From: Planctomycetales bacterium
GTDB taxonomy: Bacteria > Planctomycetota > Phycisphaerae > Sedimentisphaerales > Anaerohalosphaeraceae
Reading direction: 5' to 3'
DNA length: 40,350 nucleotides
NCBI GenBank assembly: GCA_022615575.1
Contig: JAKEGM010000043.1
Coordinates: 1-40,350 of the forward strand
Shown here: one piece after another, positions 25,830 to 36,300 of the stretch
Numbering within the stretch: the stretch's first letter is position 1
How the letters are laid out: every line of letters begins with the position of its first letter
The notes under the pieces: generated by a model
The model's database searches: none
Seen by the model: the letters and a program-made list of their open reading frames with translations, nothing else
What the model was told of the DNA's origin: nothing
Position numbers and translations under genes: made by a program

Positions 25830-26963
25830 TTATGTCAGATCGTTAAATTGAACGCCGTCCCACAAATGACTCAGTTTGGCTGTTCCCAGAATCAGCTTGA
25901 CGACGCGTTCAGAGGTATTGTCAATCCTGTAGTCCTGAGGGATACAGGCAGGATTCTTTCGGATATCACCGGACATCTGCAGCCGGATCGCACCGATAAC
26001 CGTATCGGCATCCAGACCCGTCACGACAATGGAGCCGGTATCCATCGCCTCGGGACGCTCAATCGCATTGCGGCAGGTAATCGCCGGGAAGTTCAGGATG
26101 GACGATTCTTCGCAGATGGTGCCGCTGTCTGAAATAACACAGGCGGCGTTCATCTGCAGATTCACATAATCCAGAAATCCGAACGGCTTCATAAACTGGA
26201 TCTTATCACAGAGGTCTTTTCGTCCCAGTTTTTCAAGACGGTTGCGGGTGCGGGGATGAGTCGAAACAACCACCGGACAGCCGAATTCCTGGGCCAGTGT
26301 TTCCATCGCATTCAAAAGCTGTGTCAAACTTTCCCGCCGGTCCACATTCTCCTCGCGGTGAATACTGGCCAGAAAGAATTTTTCTTTTTGAAGACCAAGC
26401 CGTTTTACTGCATCCGACTGTTTGATTCGATCCAGATGGGTCATCAGCACTTCCCGCATGGGCGAGCCGGTTACATAAATCCTTCGGTGGGGCAGACCTT
26501 CGCTTAACAAATGCCTGCGCGCATGTTCGGTATAGCACAGGTTAAAATCGCTGATATGGTCGATGATACGCCGGTTGGTTTCCTCGGGGACATTCAAATC
26601 AAAGCAGCGATTGCCCGCCTCCATATGATAGATGGGGATTTTCAGCCGCTTGGCGATAATGCCGGCGATGGAACTGTTGGTATCGCCCAGAATAAGAACC
26701 GCATCGGGTTTTTCCTGCCGCAGGATCTCTTCGGCCTTGATGAGAATGCCGCCATAGACCTTGCCCAAACTGGAGGTATCCACGTTCATAAAGTAATCGG
26801 GCTTGCGGACATCCAGATCGCGGAAAAAAATTTCGTTCAGCTCATAATCATAATTCTGTCCGGTATGGACAATCTTGTGGTCCACATGCTTATCCAGCCG
26901 CGCCATTACGGCAGACAAGCGTATAATCTCCGGGCGGGTGCCTAAAATGGTGACTACTTTCAT
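25830..26963 (-). CDS. fnlC: UDP-N-acetylglucosamine 2-epimerase family (WbjD/CapG/FnlC-like)
   Basis: KVVTILGTRPEIIRLSAVMARLD, HTGQNYDYELNEIFF, AVLILGDTNSSIAG, IYHMEAGNRCFDLNVPEETNRRIIDHISD; next to fnlA/fnlB homologs. Confidence 0.93.
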   Translation of the reverse strand: MKVVTILGTRPEIIRLSAVMARLDKHVDHKIVHTGQNYDYELNEIFFRDLDVRKPDYFMNVDTSSLGKVYGGILIKAEEILRQEKPDAVLILGDTNSSIAGIIAKRLKIPIYHMEAGNRCFDLNVPEETNRRIIDHISDFNLCYTEHARRHLLSEGLPHRRIYVTGSPMREVLMTHLDRIKQSDAVKRLGLQKEKFFLASIHREENVDRRESLTQLLNAMETLAQEFGCPVVVSTHPRTRNRLEKLGRKDLCDKIQFMKPFGFLDYVNLQMNAACVISDSGTICEESSILNFPAITCRNAIERPEAMDTGSIVVTGLDADTVIGAIRLQMSGDIRKNPACIPQDYRIDNTSERVVKLILGTAKLSHLWDGVQFNDLT

Positions 26964-26966
26964 AAA

Positions 26967-28085
26967 TCAGACCTTTTCAAAAAATGTATCGGGATCGTCC
27001 GGATTAAAATGTTCGTTAATCCAGAACAGCGTTACCAGTTCCATTTCGCCGATGTTGGTAATATTGTGTGTATAGTAAATGGGCATCTCTACCCATGAGG
27101 GTTTATCGCCGGACACCTTGTATTCAATCACCTTATCCGTGCCGATCCGGCGGAGTTTAATGCTGGCCTGGCCGCTGACCACGCAGAACTTCTCATTCTT
27201 GCGGATGTGGTAATGGTTGCCGCGGGTAATGCCGGGCCTGGTTGTTGAAAACGAAACCTGACCGCCGTTTTCCAGTTTGAACACTTCGACAAAACTGCCT
27301 CGCTCGTCCGTATTGAGCTTCAGATGCCGTTCCCAATCGGAAGCATCCATATAGGTAATAAACGTGTTGTATAAATCCCTTTCAAAATCCGACCCGACCG
27401 ACGGAACCATGCCGCTGCCGTAATAAAAATCCTTGTATTTATTTAGCCGCGTCAGAAGTTCGGATACTTTTATCTCGGCTCGCGGTTTGATATATTCAAC
27501 CCGATAGCCGCCCGGCGGCTCCTTTATCAGCTTGACGATGTCCTCCACCAAATTGTTGATATAGATCATGGTCATTAGGCCATCATGGAGAATGGTCGGC
27601 TGCTGGCCGTGAGTCACCTGGTAGCAGAACGTCGCCACAACCGAGTTGTAAAATGGCCTGCCGCCGTCGCCAAAGACATTCGGCACCACCATTGACACGG
27701 CAAAAGCACCGGTTTTCTGCGACCATGCTTCGAGCAGTTCCATGGCCCGCTTTTTGCCGCGGCCGTACTCGTTGTCCCGCTCGATCTGTGTGCTGGATGA
27801 AAAAAGGATGCAGGGTTTATTGCCGGAGGCATCGACATATTCCAGCAGTTTTTCCATCAGCTCGATATTTTTCTGATACACGACCTGCGGCTCATGCCGA
27901 TTAACGCCCGCCAAATGAACAATCACATCGGCCTTTTTGGCAAATTCGACAAAGGCCTCCGGATTGTCATAGTAACCGTCCTCAAACGGAAGAACTTCCA
28001 TCTCCTGCTCTCTGGAGAGGCGGTCCCGCAAATGCGTCCCGACAAACCCGGACAACCCGGTAATTCCGATCTTCTTAGTCATCAT
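26967..28085 (-). CDS. fnlB: CapF/WbjC/FnlB-like bifunctional NAD-dependent reductase with C-terminal cupin
   Basis: KIGITGLSGFVGTHLRDRLSRE; C-terminal DERGSFVEVFKLENGGQVSFSTTRPGITRGNHYHIRKNEKFCVVSGQASIKLR. Confidence 0.94.
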   Translation of the reverse strand: MMTKKIGITGLSGFVGTHLRDRLSREQEMEVLPFEDGYYDNPEAFVEFAKKADVIVHLAGVNRHEPQVVYQKNIELMEKLLEYVDASGNKPCILFSSSTQIERDNEYGRGKKRAMELLEAWSQKTGAFAVSMVVPNVFGDGGRPFYNSVVATFCYQVTHGQQPTILHDGLMTMIYINNLVEDIVKLIKEPPGGYRVEYIKPRAEIKVSELLTRLNKYKDFYYGSGMVPSVGSDFERDLYNTFITYMDASDWERHLKLNTDERGSFVEVFKLENGGQVSFSTTRPGITRGNHYHIRKNEKFCVVSGQASIKLRRIGTDKVIEYKVSGDKPSWVEMPIYYTHNITNIGEMELVTLFWINEHFNPDDPDTFFEKV

Positions 28086-28094
28086 GAGTCCTTC

Positions 28095-28129
28095 AGCTTT
28101 TAGCGGTTAGCAGTCAGCCATAAGTCCGG
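28095..28129. repeat. Heptamer tract AGCTTTT-AGCGGTT-AGCAGTC-AGCCATA-AGTCCGG
   Basis: Five 7-bp units in the 59-bp gap between fnlA and fnlB. Confidence 0.7.
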
Positions 28130-28144
28130 CAGTTGGAAGCACGC

Positions 28145-29179
28145 TCATCTCCAATTTTTCAGTTCCGCCTGGACTTCCGGCAGTGAGAGCAGGAGTTCTT
28201 CCATTTCCCCGACATTCATCTGCCGGGTGTTGTGGGAGTGATAATCCTCAAGCTTGAGTTCTTCCCTGTCGCCTTCGGAAAAATAAATTGTATAGTTCAG
28301 ATCGCGGTCGTCCAGGTGGACGCGGTAATAGTCGCCCATGTCATCGGCCCGGCGAAGTTCTTCCATGGTCAGCAGGGTTTCGTAAATCTTTTCGCCGTGG
28401 CGGATGCCGATCTCCTTAATCTCGACATCGGATTTGAAGATATTCTTAACCGCCTGAGCCAGCACCTCGATGGTGCACGCGGGGGCCTTGCGGACAAACA
28501 GGTCGCCGTGACTGCCGTTTTCAAAGGCAAACAAAACCAGCGCCACCGCATCCCGCAGGGGCAGCATAAAGCGGGTCATGTGTTTGACCGTTACGGTGAT
28601 GGGTTTGCCCTGCTTGATCTGATTGATAAACAGCGGAATGACCGAACCGCGGGAGCACATCACGTTGCCGTAGCGGACGCTGCAGACAACGGTCTTGCCG
28701 GAGGCGTTCTGGCGGGACGCGGCGGCGGCGACCTTTTCCATCAGGGCCTTGCTGATGCCCATGGCATTGATGGGATAGACGGCTTTATCGGTACTGAGGC
28801 AAACCATCCTTTCAACCTTGTGCGTAACCGCGGCCTGGATGACATTGTTGCTGCCCAGGACATTGGTCATCACCGCCTGAATCGGAAAGAATTCGCAGGA
28901 CGGCACCTGCTTGAGAGCGGCGGCATGAAAAACCAGATCCACCCCCTGCATCGCCTTGTCCACCGAATCCTTGTCGCGAACATCGCCGATGTAGAACTTC
29001 AGCTTCGGGTTGGCGTATTCAATTCGCATCATTTCCTGCTTCAATTCATCCCGGCTGAAGATGCGGATTTCTTTGACATTTGTTTCCAGGAGTCCCTTTG
29101 TCACTGTCCTGCCGAAAGACCCCGTCCCGCCGGTAATCAATACAGTTTTACCCGATAATTTCTTTGCAAGATCGCTCAT
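28145..29179 (-). CDS. fnlA: UDP-N-acetylglucosamine 4,6-dehydratase/5-epimerase (CapE/WbjB/FnlA-like)
   Basis: GKTVLITGGTGSFGRTVTKGLLE, DVRDKDSVDKAMQGVDLVFHAAALKQVPSCEFFPIQAVMTNVLGSNNVIQAA, VCLSTDKAVYPINAMGISKALMEKV. Confidence 0.95.
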   Translation of the reverse strand: MSDLAKKLSGKTVLITGGTGSFGRTVTKGLLETNVKEIRIFSRDELKQEMMRIEYANPKLKFYIGDVRDKDSVDKAMQGVDLVFHAAALKQVPSCEFFPIQAVMTNVLGSNNVIQAAVTHKVERMVCLSTDKAVYPINAMGISKALMEKVAAAASRQNASGKTVVCSVRYGNVMCSRGSVIPLFINQIKQGKPITVTVKHMTRFMLPLRDAVALVLFAFENGSHGDLFVRKAPACTIEVLAQAVKNIFKSDVEIKEIGIRHGEKIYETLLTMEELRRADDMGDYYRVHLDDRDLNYTIYFSEGDREELKLEDYHSHNTRQMNVGEMEELLLSLPEVQAELKNWR

Positions 29180-29194
29180 ACTATTCTCCGAATT

Positions 29195-30358
29195 TTATTT
29201 ATTCGAAATTTCTCTAAGATTGTCCAGCACATCTTTCGCCGTTTCTTCCCAGCTCGAAGAAAATTTGTCAGACATCTTTATTTCCCGATAGCCGTCGGCA
29301 ACAAGCTGTTTTCTTAAATCCGAGTTCTCTTTCAGACAAATAATCTTTTCATAAAGAGACCGTATATCCCAGGGGTCATAATAGAGAGCCGCATTCCCGC
29401 ACACATATCTGGAAAAATCAAAATCCGGCGACAGGATCGGAACCCCCATGGTCATTGCCTCCAGAAACGGCAGACAGAGCGTCTCCATCAGCGTATGCAG
29501 CCACAGCGCATCGCAATGCGTATAGTATTGTACAACCTGCGGACGCGACAATTCCCCGACATTTACGACGAGATCCCCCATGCCGTATTCGTGAACCCTT
29601 TTAAGAAACAATTCCGCCCTTCCCTTCTGATGAGAGCCGATGGCGGTGATGAAACATACCCCGGCCCTTCTTAACTGTTCGCCGTACTGCTGACACAATG
29701 GCAGCAGGATTTCGGGATTTCGATGCGCCATATACCGGGTCAAAAACAATATTTTAAAACAAGCCCGGCAGCCCTCCAATGGCGACGGCACAGGGCAATT
29801 CGAATCGGGATTAATATCCACGGGAACGGGAAATCGAACAACCTTAATCCTTTCCGCAGGATAATTACAATGATCGCTGAATCGCTTCTGTACGATGGGG
29901 GTCTGAACCATTATTTTTTGCGTACTTGGAAGACAGGACTTTACCTGCCGCTGAAACGCCCAGATGCGTAATCGATCGCGAAACTCTATCCGGGGATAAT
30001 GTTTGGAAGTATGGTATAGATAGGCGTGATGAATCAGCAATGCCTGGGGGCAAGAAGGTCTGCGAAGCCCGATGTTGCCCGGTCCGAAAATAACATCCGG
30101 GCGGCAATCGTTAATGATCCGGGGCAGCACCAGCGACTCAAAATAACCGCGATGAAACGCATTTTGCGGCTTATCAAAACAAAATGTCCGGCAATTGGAG
30201 CGGTTAATAATCTCCTCATAACCATATCCTTTGGAATAGACCACAAAATAGTCGTGTAAATCCGATATCGCCAGCATCGACCTGAGAAGGTGATGCGTTA
30301 TAATCATGCATCCCCCGGCCCGGCAATTGTGAGCAATGATGGCGATCTTGAGCGTCAT
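29195..30358 (-). CDS. Glycosyltransferase (GT4-like)
   Basis: GT-B type organisation: FKILFLTRYMAHRNPEILLPL, VNVGELSRPQVVQYYTHCDALWLHTLMETLCLPFLEAMTMGVPILSPDFDFSRYVCGNAALYYDPWD. Confidence 0.88.
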   Translation of the reverse strand: MTLKIAIIAHNCRAGGCMIITHHLLRSMLAISDLHDYFVVYSKGYGYEEIINRSNCRTFCFDKPQNAFHRGYFESLVLPRIINDCRPDVIFGPGNIGLRRPSCPQALLIHHAYLYHTSKHYPRIEFRDRLRIWAFQRQVKSCLPSTQKIMVQTPIVQKRFSDHCNYPAERIKVVRFPVPVDINPDSNCPVPSPLEGCRACFKILFLTRYMAHRNPEILLPLCQQYGEQLRRAGVCFITAIGSHQKGRAELFLKRVHEYGMGDLVVNVGELSRPQVVQYYTHCDALWLHTLMETLCLPFLEAMTMGVPILSPDFDFSRYVCGNAALYYDPWDIRSLYEKIICLKENSDLRKQLVADGYREIKMSDKFSSSWEETAKDVLDNLREISNK

Positions 30359-30386
30359 TCGTTCTTTTTCTTCCTGTCATCCGGCG

Positions 30387-31109
30387 TTATTCATTTTCAT
30401 GCAAATACAGGGCCTTTGATCCTTCAAATGTTTCAACCGCTTTTTCATAATCGTCGGGCCGTCCAATGTCCAGCCATTCGCATTCAGGCTGGAACGTCAG
30501 CACATTTTTGCCCGCGTTTTTCAAGTTCGTCATCAGCGTCGGGATGTCAAGATACTGAGCCTTGGGTATAAACTCAAGCACCGACCTGTGAAACGCATTC
30601 ACCCCCATGCTCAGAAGAACCCGATACGATGGTTTCTCCCTGAATTGAACCAGCTCGCCTTTAGGTCCCACATCCAGAACGCCGAAATCAATTTTTACAT
30701 CACGCGGAAAAACGCCGATCGTCGCATGAGCAGCGGATTTGATATGGTACCGCATCATCGCTGAAAAGTCCATTGTCGTAAGCAAGTCGCCGTTCATCAC
30801 AAGGAAATTTTCCGTAACGTCATCGACCAGGGAAAGGGAACCGGCGGTTCCCAAGGGTTTGTCCTCCATACAGTATGAAAGCTCAAGCCCCAGTTTTTCG
30901 CCATTCCCGAAGAATGTTTTAATCAGATCGGCAAGATGATTGACCGACAGCGTCACCTTTCTGAAGCCAAAATGCTTCAGTTGCCGCAGCACCACTTCCA
31001 GGATCGGCGTTTCGCCGATCGGCATCAGGGGCTTTGGAAACACCGTTGTATAAGGTCTCAGCCGCGTTCCCTTTCCGCCGGCCAGAATAATCACCCGTAT
31101 GTCGTTCAT
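30387..31109 (-). CDS. Sugar-1-phosphate nucleotidyltransferase
   Basis: RVIILAGGKGTRLRPYTTVFPKPLMPIGETPILEVVLRQLKHFGF, PLGTAGSLSLVDDVTENFLVMNGDLLT. Confidence 0.93.
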   Translation of the reverse strand: MNDIRVIILAGGKGTRLRPYTTVFPKPLMPIGETPILEVVLRQLKHFGFRKVTLSVNHLADLIKTFFGNGEKLGLELSYCMEDKPLGTAGSLSLVDDVTENFLVMNGDLLTTMDFSAMMRYHIKSAAHATIGVFPRDVKIDFGVLDVGPKGELVQFREKPSYRVLLSMGVNAFHRSVLEFIPKAQYLDIPTLMTNLKNAGKNVLTFQPECEWLDIGRPDDYEKAVETFEGSKALYLHENE

Positions 31110-31130
31110 AATAATCCTCGCTGCTTTCGT

Positions 31131-32123
31131 TTAAACCACATACCGATCGGAACGGTATTTATGGATATTCTTCCGGGTCCATTCAATGGTTTCTCCTAAA
31201 CCCTGTTCGATACTGTAGCGGGGTTTCCATCCGCATAATTCGCGGGCTTTTGTATTATCGCTGATCAACCGCATCACTTCGCTCTGGGGCGGACGGACGC
31301 GGGATGGATCCTGTTCAATCGCCATCTCCCTCTTGCCGAGGATGCCGAGTATCGTATTGACCATGGTGCCGACGGTTTCGCCCTTTCCAACGCCCAGATT
31401 GACGGTTTGACCAATCACCTTATCGCACAACCCGACTGCAACAAAACCCTCAACGGTATCTTTCACATACGTCATATCCCGCACGGGGTCAAGCGACCCC
31501 AGCGCCAGCTTTTCCCGCGTCAGCGCTTGTGTAATCACCGTCGGGATAAAGGCCCTGGCCGACTGCCGGGGGCCGTAGGTGTTAAACGGTCTTACAATAA
31601 CCGCCGGTACGCCGAAGCTTTTGTAATAAGAATCCACCATTTTATCAGCGCCGATCTTGCTGGCCGAATAAGGCGACTGCCCCTGCATGGGGTGTTTTTC
31701 ATCAATCGGAACATACTGAGCGGTTCCATATGTTTCGCTGGTGGAGGTGTGAATCATCCTGGTCGTTCCTTCAGCGCGGCATGCCTCCAGGACATTCAGC
31801 GTTCCCTGGACATTGACCATTACATAATCCGCCGCCGCCACATAACTGTAGGGAATGCCAATCAGGGCCGCCAGGTGAAACACATAGTCGCATCCGCAAA
31901 CGGCTTTTCTAACAAAGAACGGATCGCAGATATTGCCCATCACTACTTCAATATTTTTCAATGATTCCTCGGGCAGGTCAGAAAGCATCCCCCAGTCATT
32001 CCGGCCGTTGTATTTCACAAAAGCCCGCACGGCGGCACCTTTTTTCAGCAGTAATTCCACCAAATGTGAACCGATAAACCCGCCTGCGCCCGTGACCAGC
32101 ACTTTTTTGTTCACAAGATCCAT
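31131..32123 (-). CDS. NAD-dependent epimerase/dehydratase (GDP-mannose 4,6-dehydratase-like extended SDR)
   Basis: KKVLVTGAGGFIGSHLVELLLKKG, HTSTSETYGTAQYVPIDEKHPMQGQSPYSASKIGADKMVDSYYKSFGVPAVIVRPFNTYGPRQS; start set at internal Met20. Confidence 0.92.
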   Translation of the reverse strand: MDLVNKKVLVTGAGGFIGSHLVELLLKKGAAVRAFVKYNGRNDWGMLSDLPEESLKNIEVVMGNICDPFFVRKAVCGCDYVFHLAALIGIPYSYVAAADYVMVNVQGTLNVLEACRAEGTTRMIHTSTSETYGTAQYVPIDEKHPMQGQSPYSASKIGADKMVDSYYKSFGVPAVIVRPFNTYGPRQSARAFIPTVITQALTREKLALGSLDPVRDMTYVKDTVEGFVAVGLCDKVIGQTVNLGVGKGETVGTMVNTILGILGKREMAIEQDPSRVRPPQSEVMRLISDNTKARELCGWKPRYSIEQGLGETIEWTRKNIHKYRSDRYVV

Positions 32124-32125
32124 TA

Positions 32126-33277
32126 TTATTTTTCCTTTCTCTTTATGAAGGCCGCCCGCGCTTTCCTGGCCGCCTGCCAAAGAGCCGCACCGCAGGCATC
32201 CCAGGAAAGTTCCGCTATACGCTTTGCAGCCAATTGTCTTAATTCTTGTGTTCTTTCAGGATTACGAATTAAACCCAGGATAACCTGCCTCATCGATTCG
32301 ATGGAGTAAGGGTCAAATAATTCCGCCGCATAGGACGCCAGCTCCGGCATTGGCGCCACATTGGAACACGCCAGCGCACCGCCCACTCCCAAAACCTCCG
32401 AAACCACAATGAGCCCTGTTTCGCATGTACTCGGCAGAAGGTTGATCTGGGCATAGTGAAGCCACGCCGGGATATCCTTTCTGTCGAGAATTCCCAGATA
32501 TTTGACTTTATTTCCAATATTTTTCTCTTTGATGGCGGCAAGAATTTTCGCCAAATAATCTTTTTCCGCGGGTATCCCGGCGATCAGAAGGTCTGGAATA
32601 TCCGCCTGCTCCTGAAGCATACGGTCGTACGCTTCAATGAGTTTCAAATGATTCTTGTACGAATAGATGGCCGACAAATAGAGCAAATAGGGCCTGCCGT
32701 TATAGGGATGACAAAAAGCAGACGGTTCAAATCCCATATCCCGGGGCACTCCTGTTAAAGCCACATATGTTTTTGATGAGATGTCTCCCGTATAGGGCAG
32801 AATCATATTCAATGCATGCTGGGAATGCAGAATTACAGTATCCGCCTTTTTTAAACTGCTCACGATGATATGCCGCAGCAGTTTATAATAAAGCCGGCCT
32901 TTCAGAGGGTATGCCTGCAGCCGCTGAGGCGTGAAAGGAAGCATGTTATTGGTTGTCCCGACAATGCCAAAGGACCTGCTCATTTTGTTTGAAACAATGC
33001 CGCTCAAGGAATAAATGACATCCGCATCAGCCGCCTTGGCCATTTCCGGAAGTACCCGATTATACCATCTCCATTTGCCGCTCCAATACCCCCGAGGCGG
33101 TTCTGCCGCATTAACGCGTAATTTCTCGGATGTTATCGAAGGACACTTATCCTGCGGAACCAGCAAAATCAAACTTCCGTCTTCCGGGGCGCAGCCCACC
33201 ATTGACAAAATCAGCTCATCCCTCAATTGAATGCCGCCCGGGCTTTTCACCATCACTGCATCAACAAGTACACGCAT
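32126..33277 (-). CDS. Glycosyltransferase family 4
   Basis: MRVLVDAVMVKSPGGIQLRDEL, YLLYLSAIYSYKNHLKLIEAYDRML, VKYLGILDRKDIPAWLHYAQINLLPSTCETGLIVVSEVLGVGGALACSN. Confidence 0.9.
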   Translation of the reverse strand: MRVLVDAVMVKSPGGIQLRDELILSMVGCAPEDGSLILLVPQDKCPSITSEKLRVNAAEPPRGYWSGKWRWYNRVLPEMAKAADADVIYSLSGIVSNKMSRSFGIVGTTNNMLPFTPQRLQAYPLKGRLYYKLLRHIIVSSLKKADTVILHSQHALNMILPYTGDISSKTYVALTGVPRDMGFEPSAFCHPYNGRPYLLYLSAIYSYKNHLKLIEAYDRMLQEQADIPDLLIAGIPAEKDYLAKILAAIKEKNIGNKVKYLGILDRKDIPAWLHYAQINLLPSTCETGLIVVSEVLGVGGALACSNVAPMPELASYAAELFDPYSIESMRQVILGLIRNPERTQELRQLAAKRIAELSWDACGAALWQAARKARAAFIKRKEK

Positions 33278-33395
33278 CCCTTATTTTCCTCAATCACAAC
33301 TGCTCTGAATTTCCAGATTTATCATCGGGCCATGTCCGGAACCGACCGTTCCGCCGGGGCGACGGCGGATACTGTCTAACAAACCATTGAACGTA

Positions 33396-36300
33396 TCACT
33401 GCCCTATATTGTTCATTTCCCGCGTAATATCGCCTGTCTGATTATCCATCGCCCAGCTAAAATCCTTGTTGTTGGGAAAGGGCGTACAGAACGTCAATGA
33501 CTCATAGACGCCGTCGTCTCCATAACGATGGGTGATCAATGAATTCTTAAGATAGCCCGCCGTCAGCGCATTTTTAATATTCGCATCGGCCCCGATAATT
33601 TCTTCCGGGCTTGTCATTCCCGTATACCAGAAATACATTCTGATGTCTTCGCCTACACTGATGGCCACGTTGATTTGCGATCGTCGTTCCCAAATAAACG
33701 CAGACGCATGCCCCAGTGTTTTTAATACTTCGCCATTTTTATAAATATCTAATTTTATCTTTCGTCCATTAGACGAAGACGGACAGCAGTCTAAATACAA
33801 AACCAGCTTATTTCCATGCCCCATATCCCATGTTTTAATATGGTACCGCGGCAGTTCGGCAGGCGAAGTCACTTCCATCCACTGCGCGGGAGGTCTGTTG
33901 TTGTAATTTTGCTCCGTTTCAGATTTATAAATTTTGCCCCCATAAGAAACATAATCCCCCGCGTCGTATGCTAAGGACGAACTCCATGGGTCATAATAAT
34001 CCTTCAGATGGACATACGCCGCGTCCGGAAACAGCGTCAAAAATGAGGTCCAGCCGTCTTGGGCCACCGTATAATAGATCAACTGCCCCGAATGCCTCTC
34101 TGTTCCGCCCGGAACAAACGTGGTAGGATTGCCTCCAATGGACGCGCCGCCTATATTTACCTCGTAAGAAGCGCCTTGATTATAAGGCGAGCTGGAACTG
34201 CCCAGATAAACATTGATCCTGCCATTTGAATCTTCTGCGCCGACAGAACTTACTTTGTCCGGCAGCGTGATAACGTCGATCCACTTATCCGGGCACTTGG
34301 TCCAGAAATAGCTTTGTCCTGAAATTCCGGCCGTTCCCTGAACTGTTGCAAAGCCGTAATTATTCCCAACATTACCTTTAAGCCAAATGTGTCCGACGTA
34401 ATTTCTTCCATTCCGGATGAGTCTCGCCTGATTCAATGCAGTAACCAAATAGGCGTAAGAAGTCGAACCGGGGTCACCTTTTGCAAGCCCAAGCGAATAA
34501 TCACCAAACAAACCTTCTGCTACACGGCTGAACGTATGGTTTACTCCATAGCTCGCCCAAGCGGTTGAATCCGCTGTAAAATGTGATTTGTTATCACTGT
34601 CCAGAAGATTCTTGAATTTAGGTAATACGAGTGCACATGATTCGCTGGACAACGCGGCTTCTTTGAGCTTGAAATTATATTCACCGTCAATCGTTACGTG
34701 AATATACCCCTGGGCAGCACCGCTGATGTACCGACCGCCGTTAAACATACCTGTATATTGCCCGTCCAGATAGCCGGTAAACTGGTAGTATGTCCCCCAG
34801 TCCTGACCATTGGAACTGACCCACACTTTCGCGTACTTGGGCCATTGGCTGGAACTGTCATATTGAAATGCATAGAAAATTCCATTGCACCGCTTGAGAA
34901 TCCAAACATACCCCTGCCCATTTGCAGTTTGCGTCAAGCGGTTGTAAAGCAATGGAAACGCATACTCCGTATCTAAATCCAGCCAATGGACACCCCCGAA
35001 CATATCGGAACCACACAATATCCTGGTTGGATGGCCGTAATCGACTATTTGAATGGGCTGCATCCCGGCATTCGCAAGCCATTGGGTCCAGGTCAATCCG
35101 TCATCCGAGCTTCGATAAAAACACCGATTGCCATCTCCCATTGCGGCAATAAATGTTCCCGTGGCCGCATGATAACCGACACTGTGGAAATGAGTATTTT
35201 GAGCCATCGCATCATAGAGTTCCGAGTCCTGAACATCTTTTACCGTATTCCATGTTCTGCCGTTATCCGCTGATCGAAAGATTTTTCGGCCGTTGCGTAA
35301 TTTGGAAGAGTCGTCTAAACTGTTATCATATTCAACTAAAACAACGGCTGTCGGCGAAAACGCCATGGACCAATTGGTGGCAAATATGCCCCCCCCCTCC
35401 GTAATGACCGGCATCGCCGTAATCGGCTGCCATGAGGCGCCTTCGTCTGCTGAGCAGGCACCAGAGGCCACACCATTAAAGGCAACGATTCGGCTGCCGC
35501 CGTCTGCCCACAGCGATGTTGCCAACGGCCCCGGCACCAAGGTCCAATCTCCGGCCGTTTTTGATTTTCTATAAACCTTTTGATTTGAGAAAGAATATCC
35601 CCACAGGTAATTCGTTGTATCGGCGGCATTGATAAGATCGAAGTTATCCGCAACACTATCCGCAACCACTTCAGGAAGACCTGTCACAATAAGATCTTCC
35701 GGTGCATAATTATCTGTCGTCACGGGTATTTTTTCATCCGGCCTTTGTCCTTGCTTAAAAAGCCAGTTCTTTGCCAGGATCACAAAATCCTCCATATCGA
35801 TGCTGCCATCCTCAATGAGATTCGCTTCCTGACAGTCCTGCACCGAACAATCCGCCAGCCAGAACGCCGCGACTGCGACAAGGTCCTCAATATCCACATC
35901 ATAGGAACCCGTAATATCCCCGGCGATTTTCTGCCAGGCCAGCACCGGATAGCCCTGCCATCCGCGCAATCCCATCCACTCGGCCGGCGTCCCATCCTGA
36001 GAGGACGGAAAAAAATCCCATCCCGCATACGTTGCTTCCTGCATTAACTCCGCCGTTGTCAATCCTGTGCCGCCGTCGCTGGAAGGGCAATGACTCGTTT
36101 GGGTATCCCAGAAGGAATTAGCCACTGTACCTAAAGAACGCCCGACCAATCCGCCCACGTACGAACCGCCATCTCCCGCTGTTACCGCTCCTGCGCTGTA
36201 ACAGTTCAAAATGTGACCTTCGGATAATCCCGCAAGACCGCCCAGACAGGAACTTTGTTTGCCGCCGGAAACATTGCTGTCGGCATAGCAATTCGTAATA

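Noticed and set aside
28232-29158. 308-aa plus-strand ORF
   Set aside because: Antisense to the fnlA-like gene.
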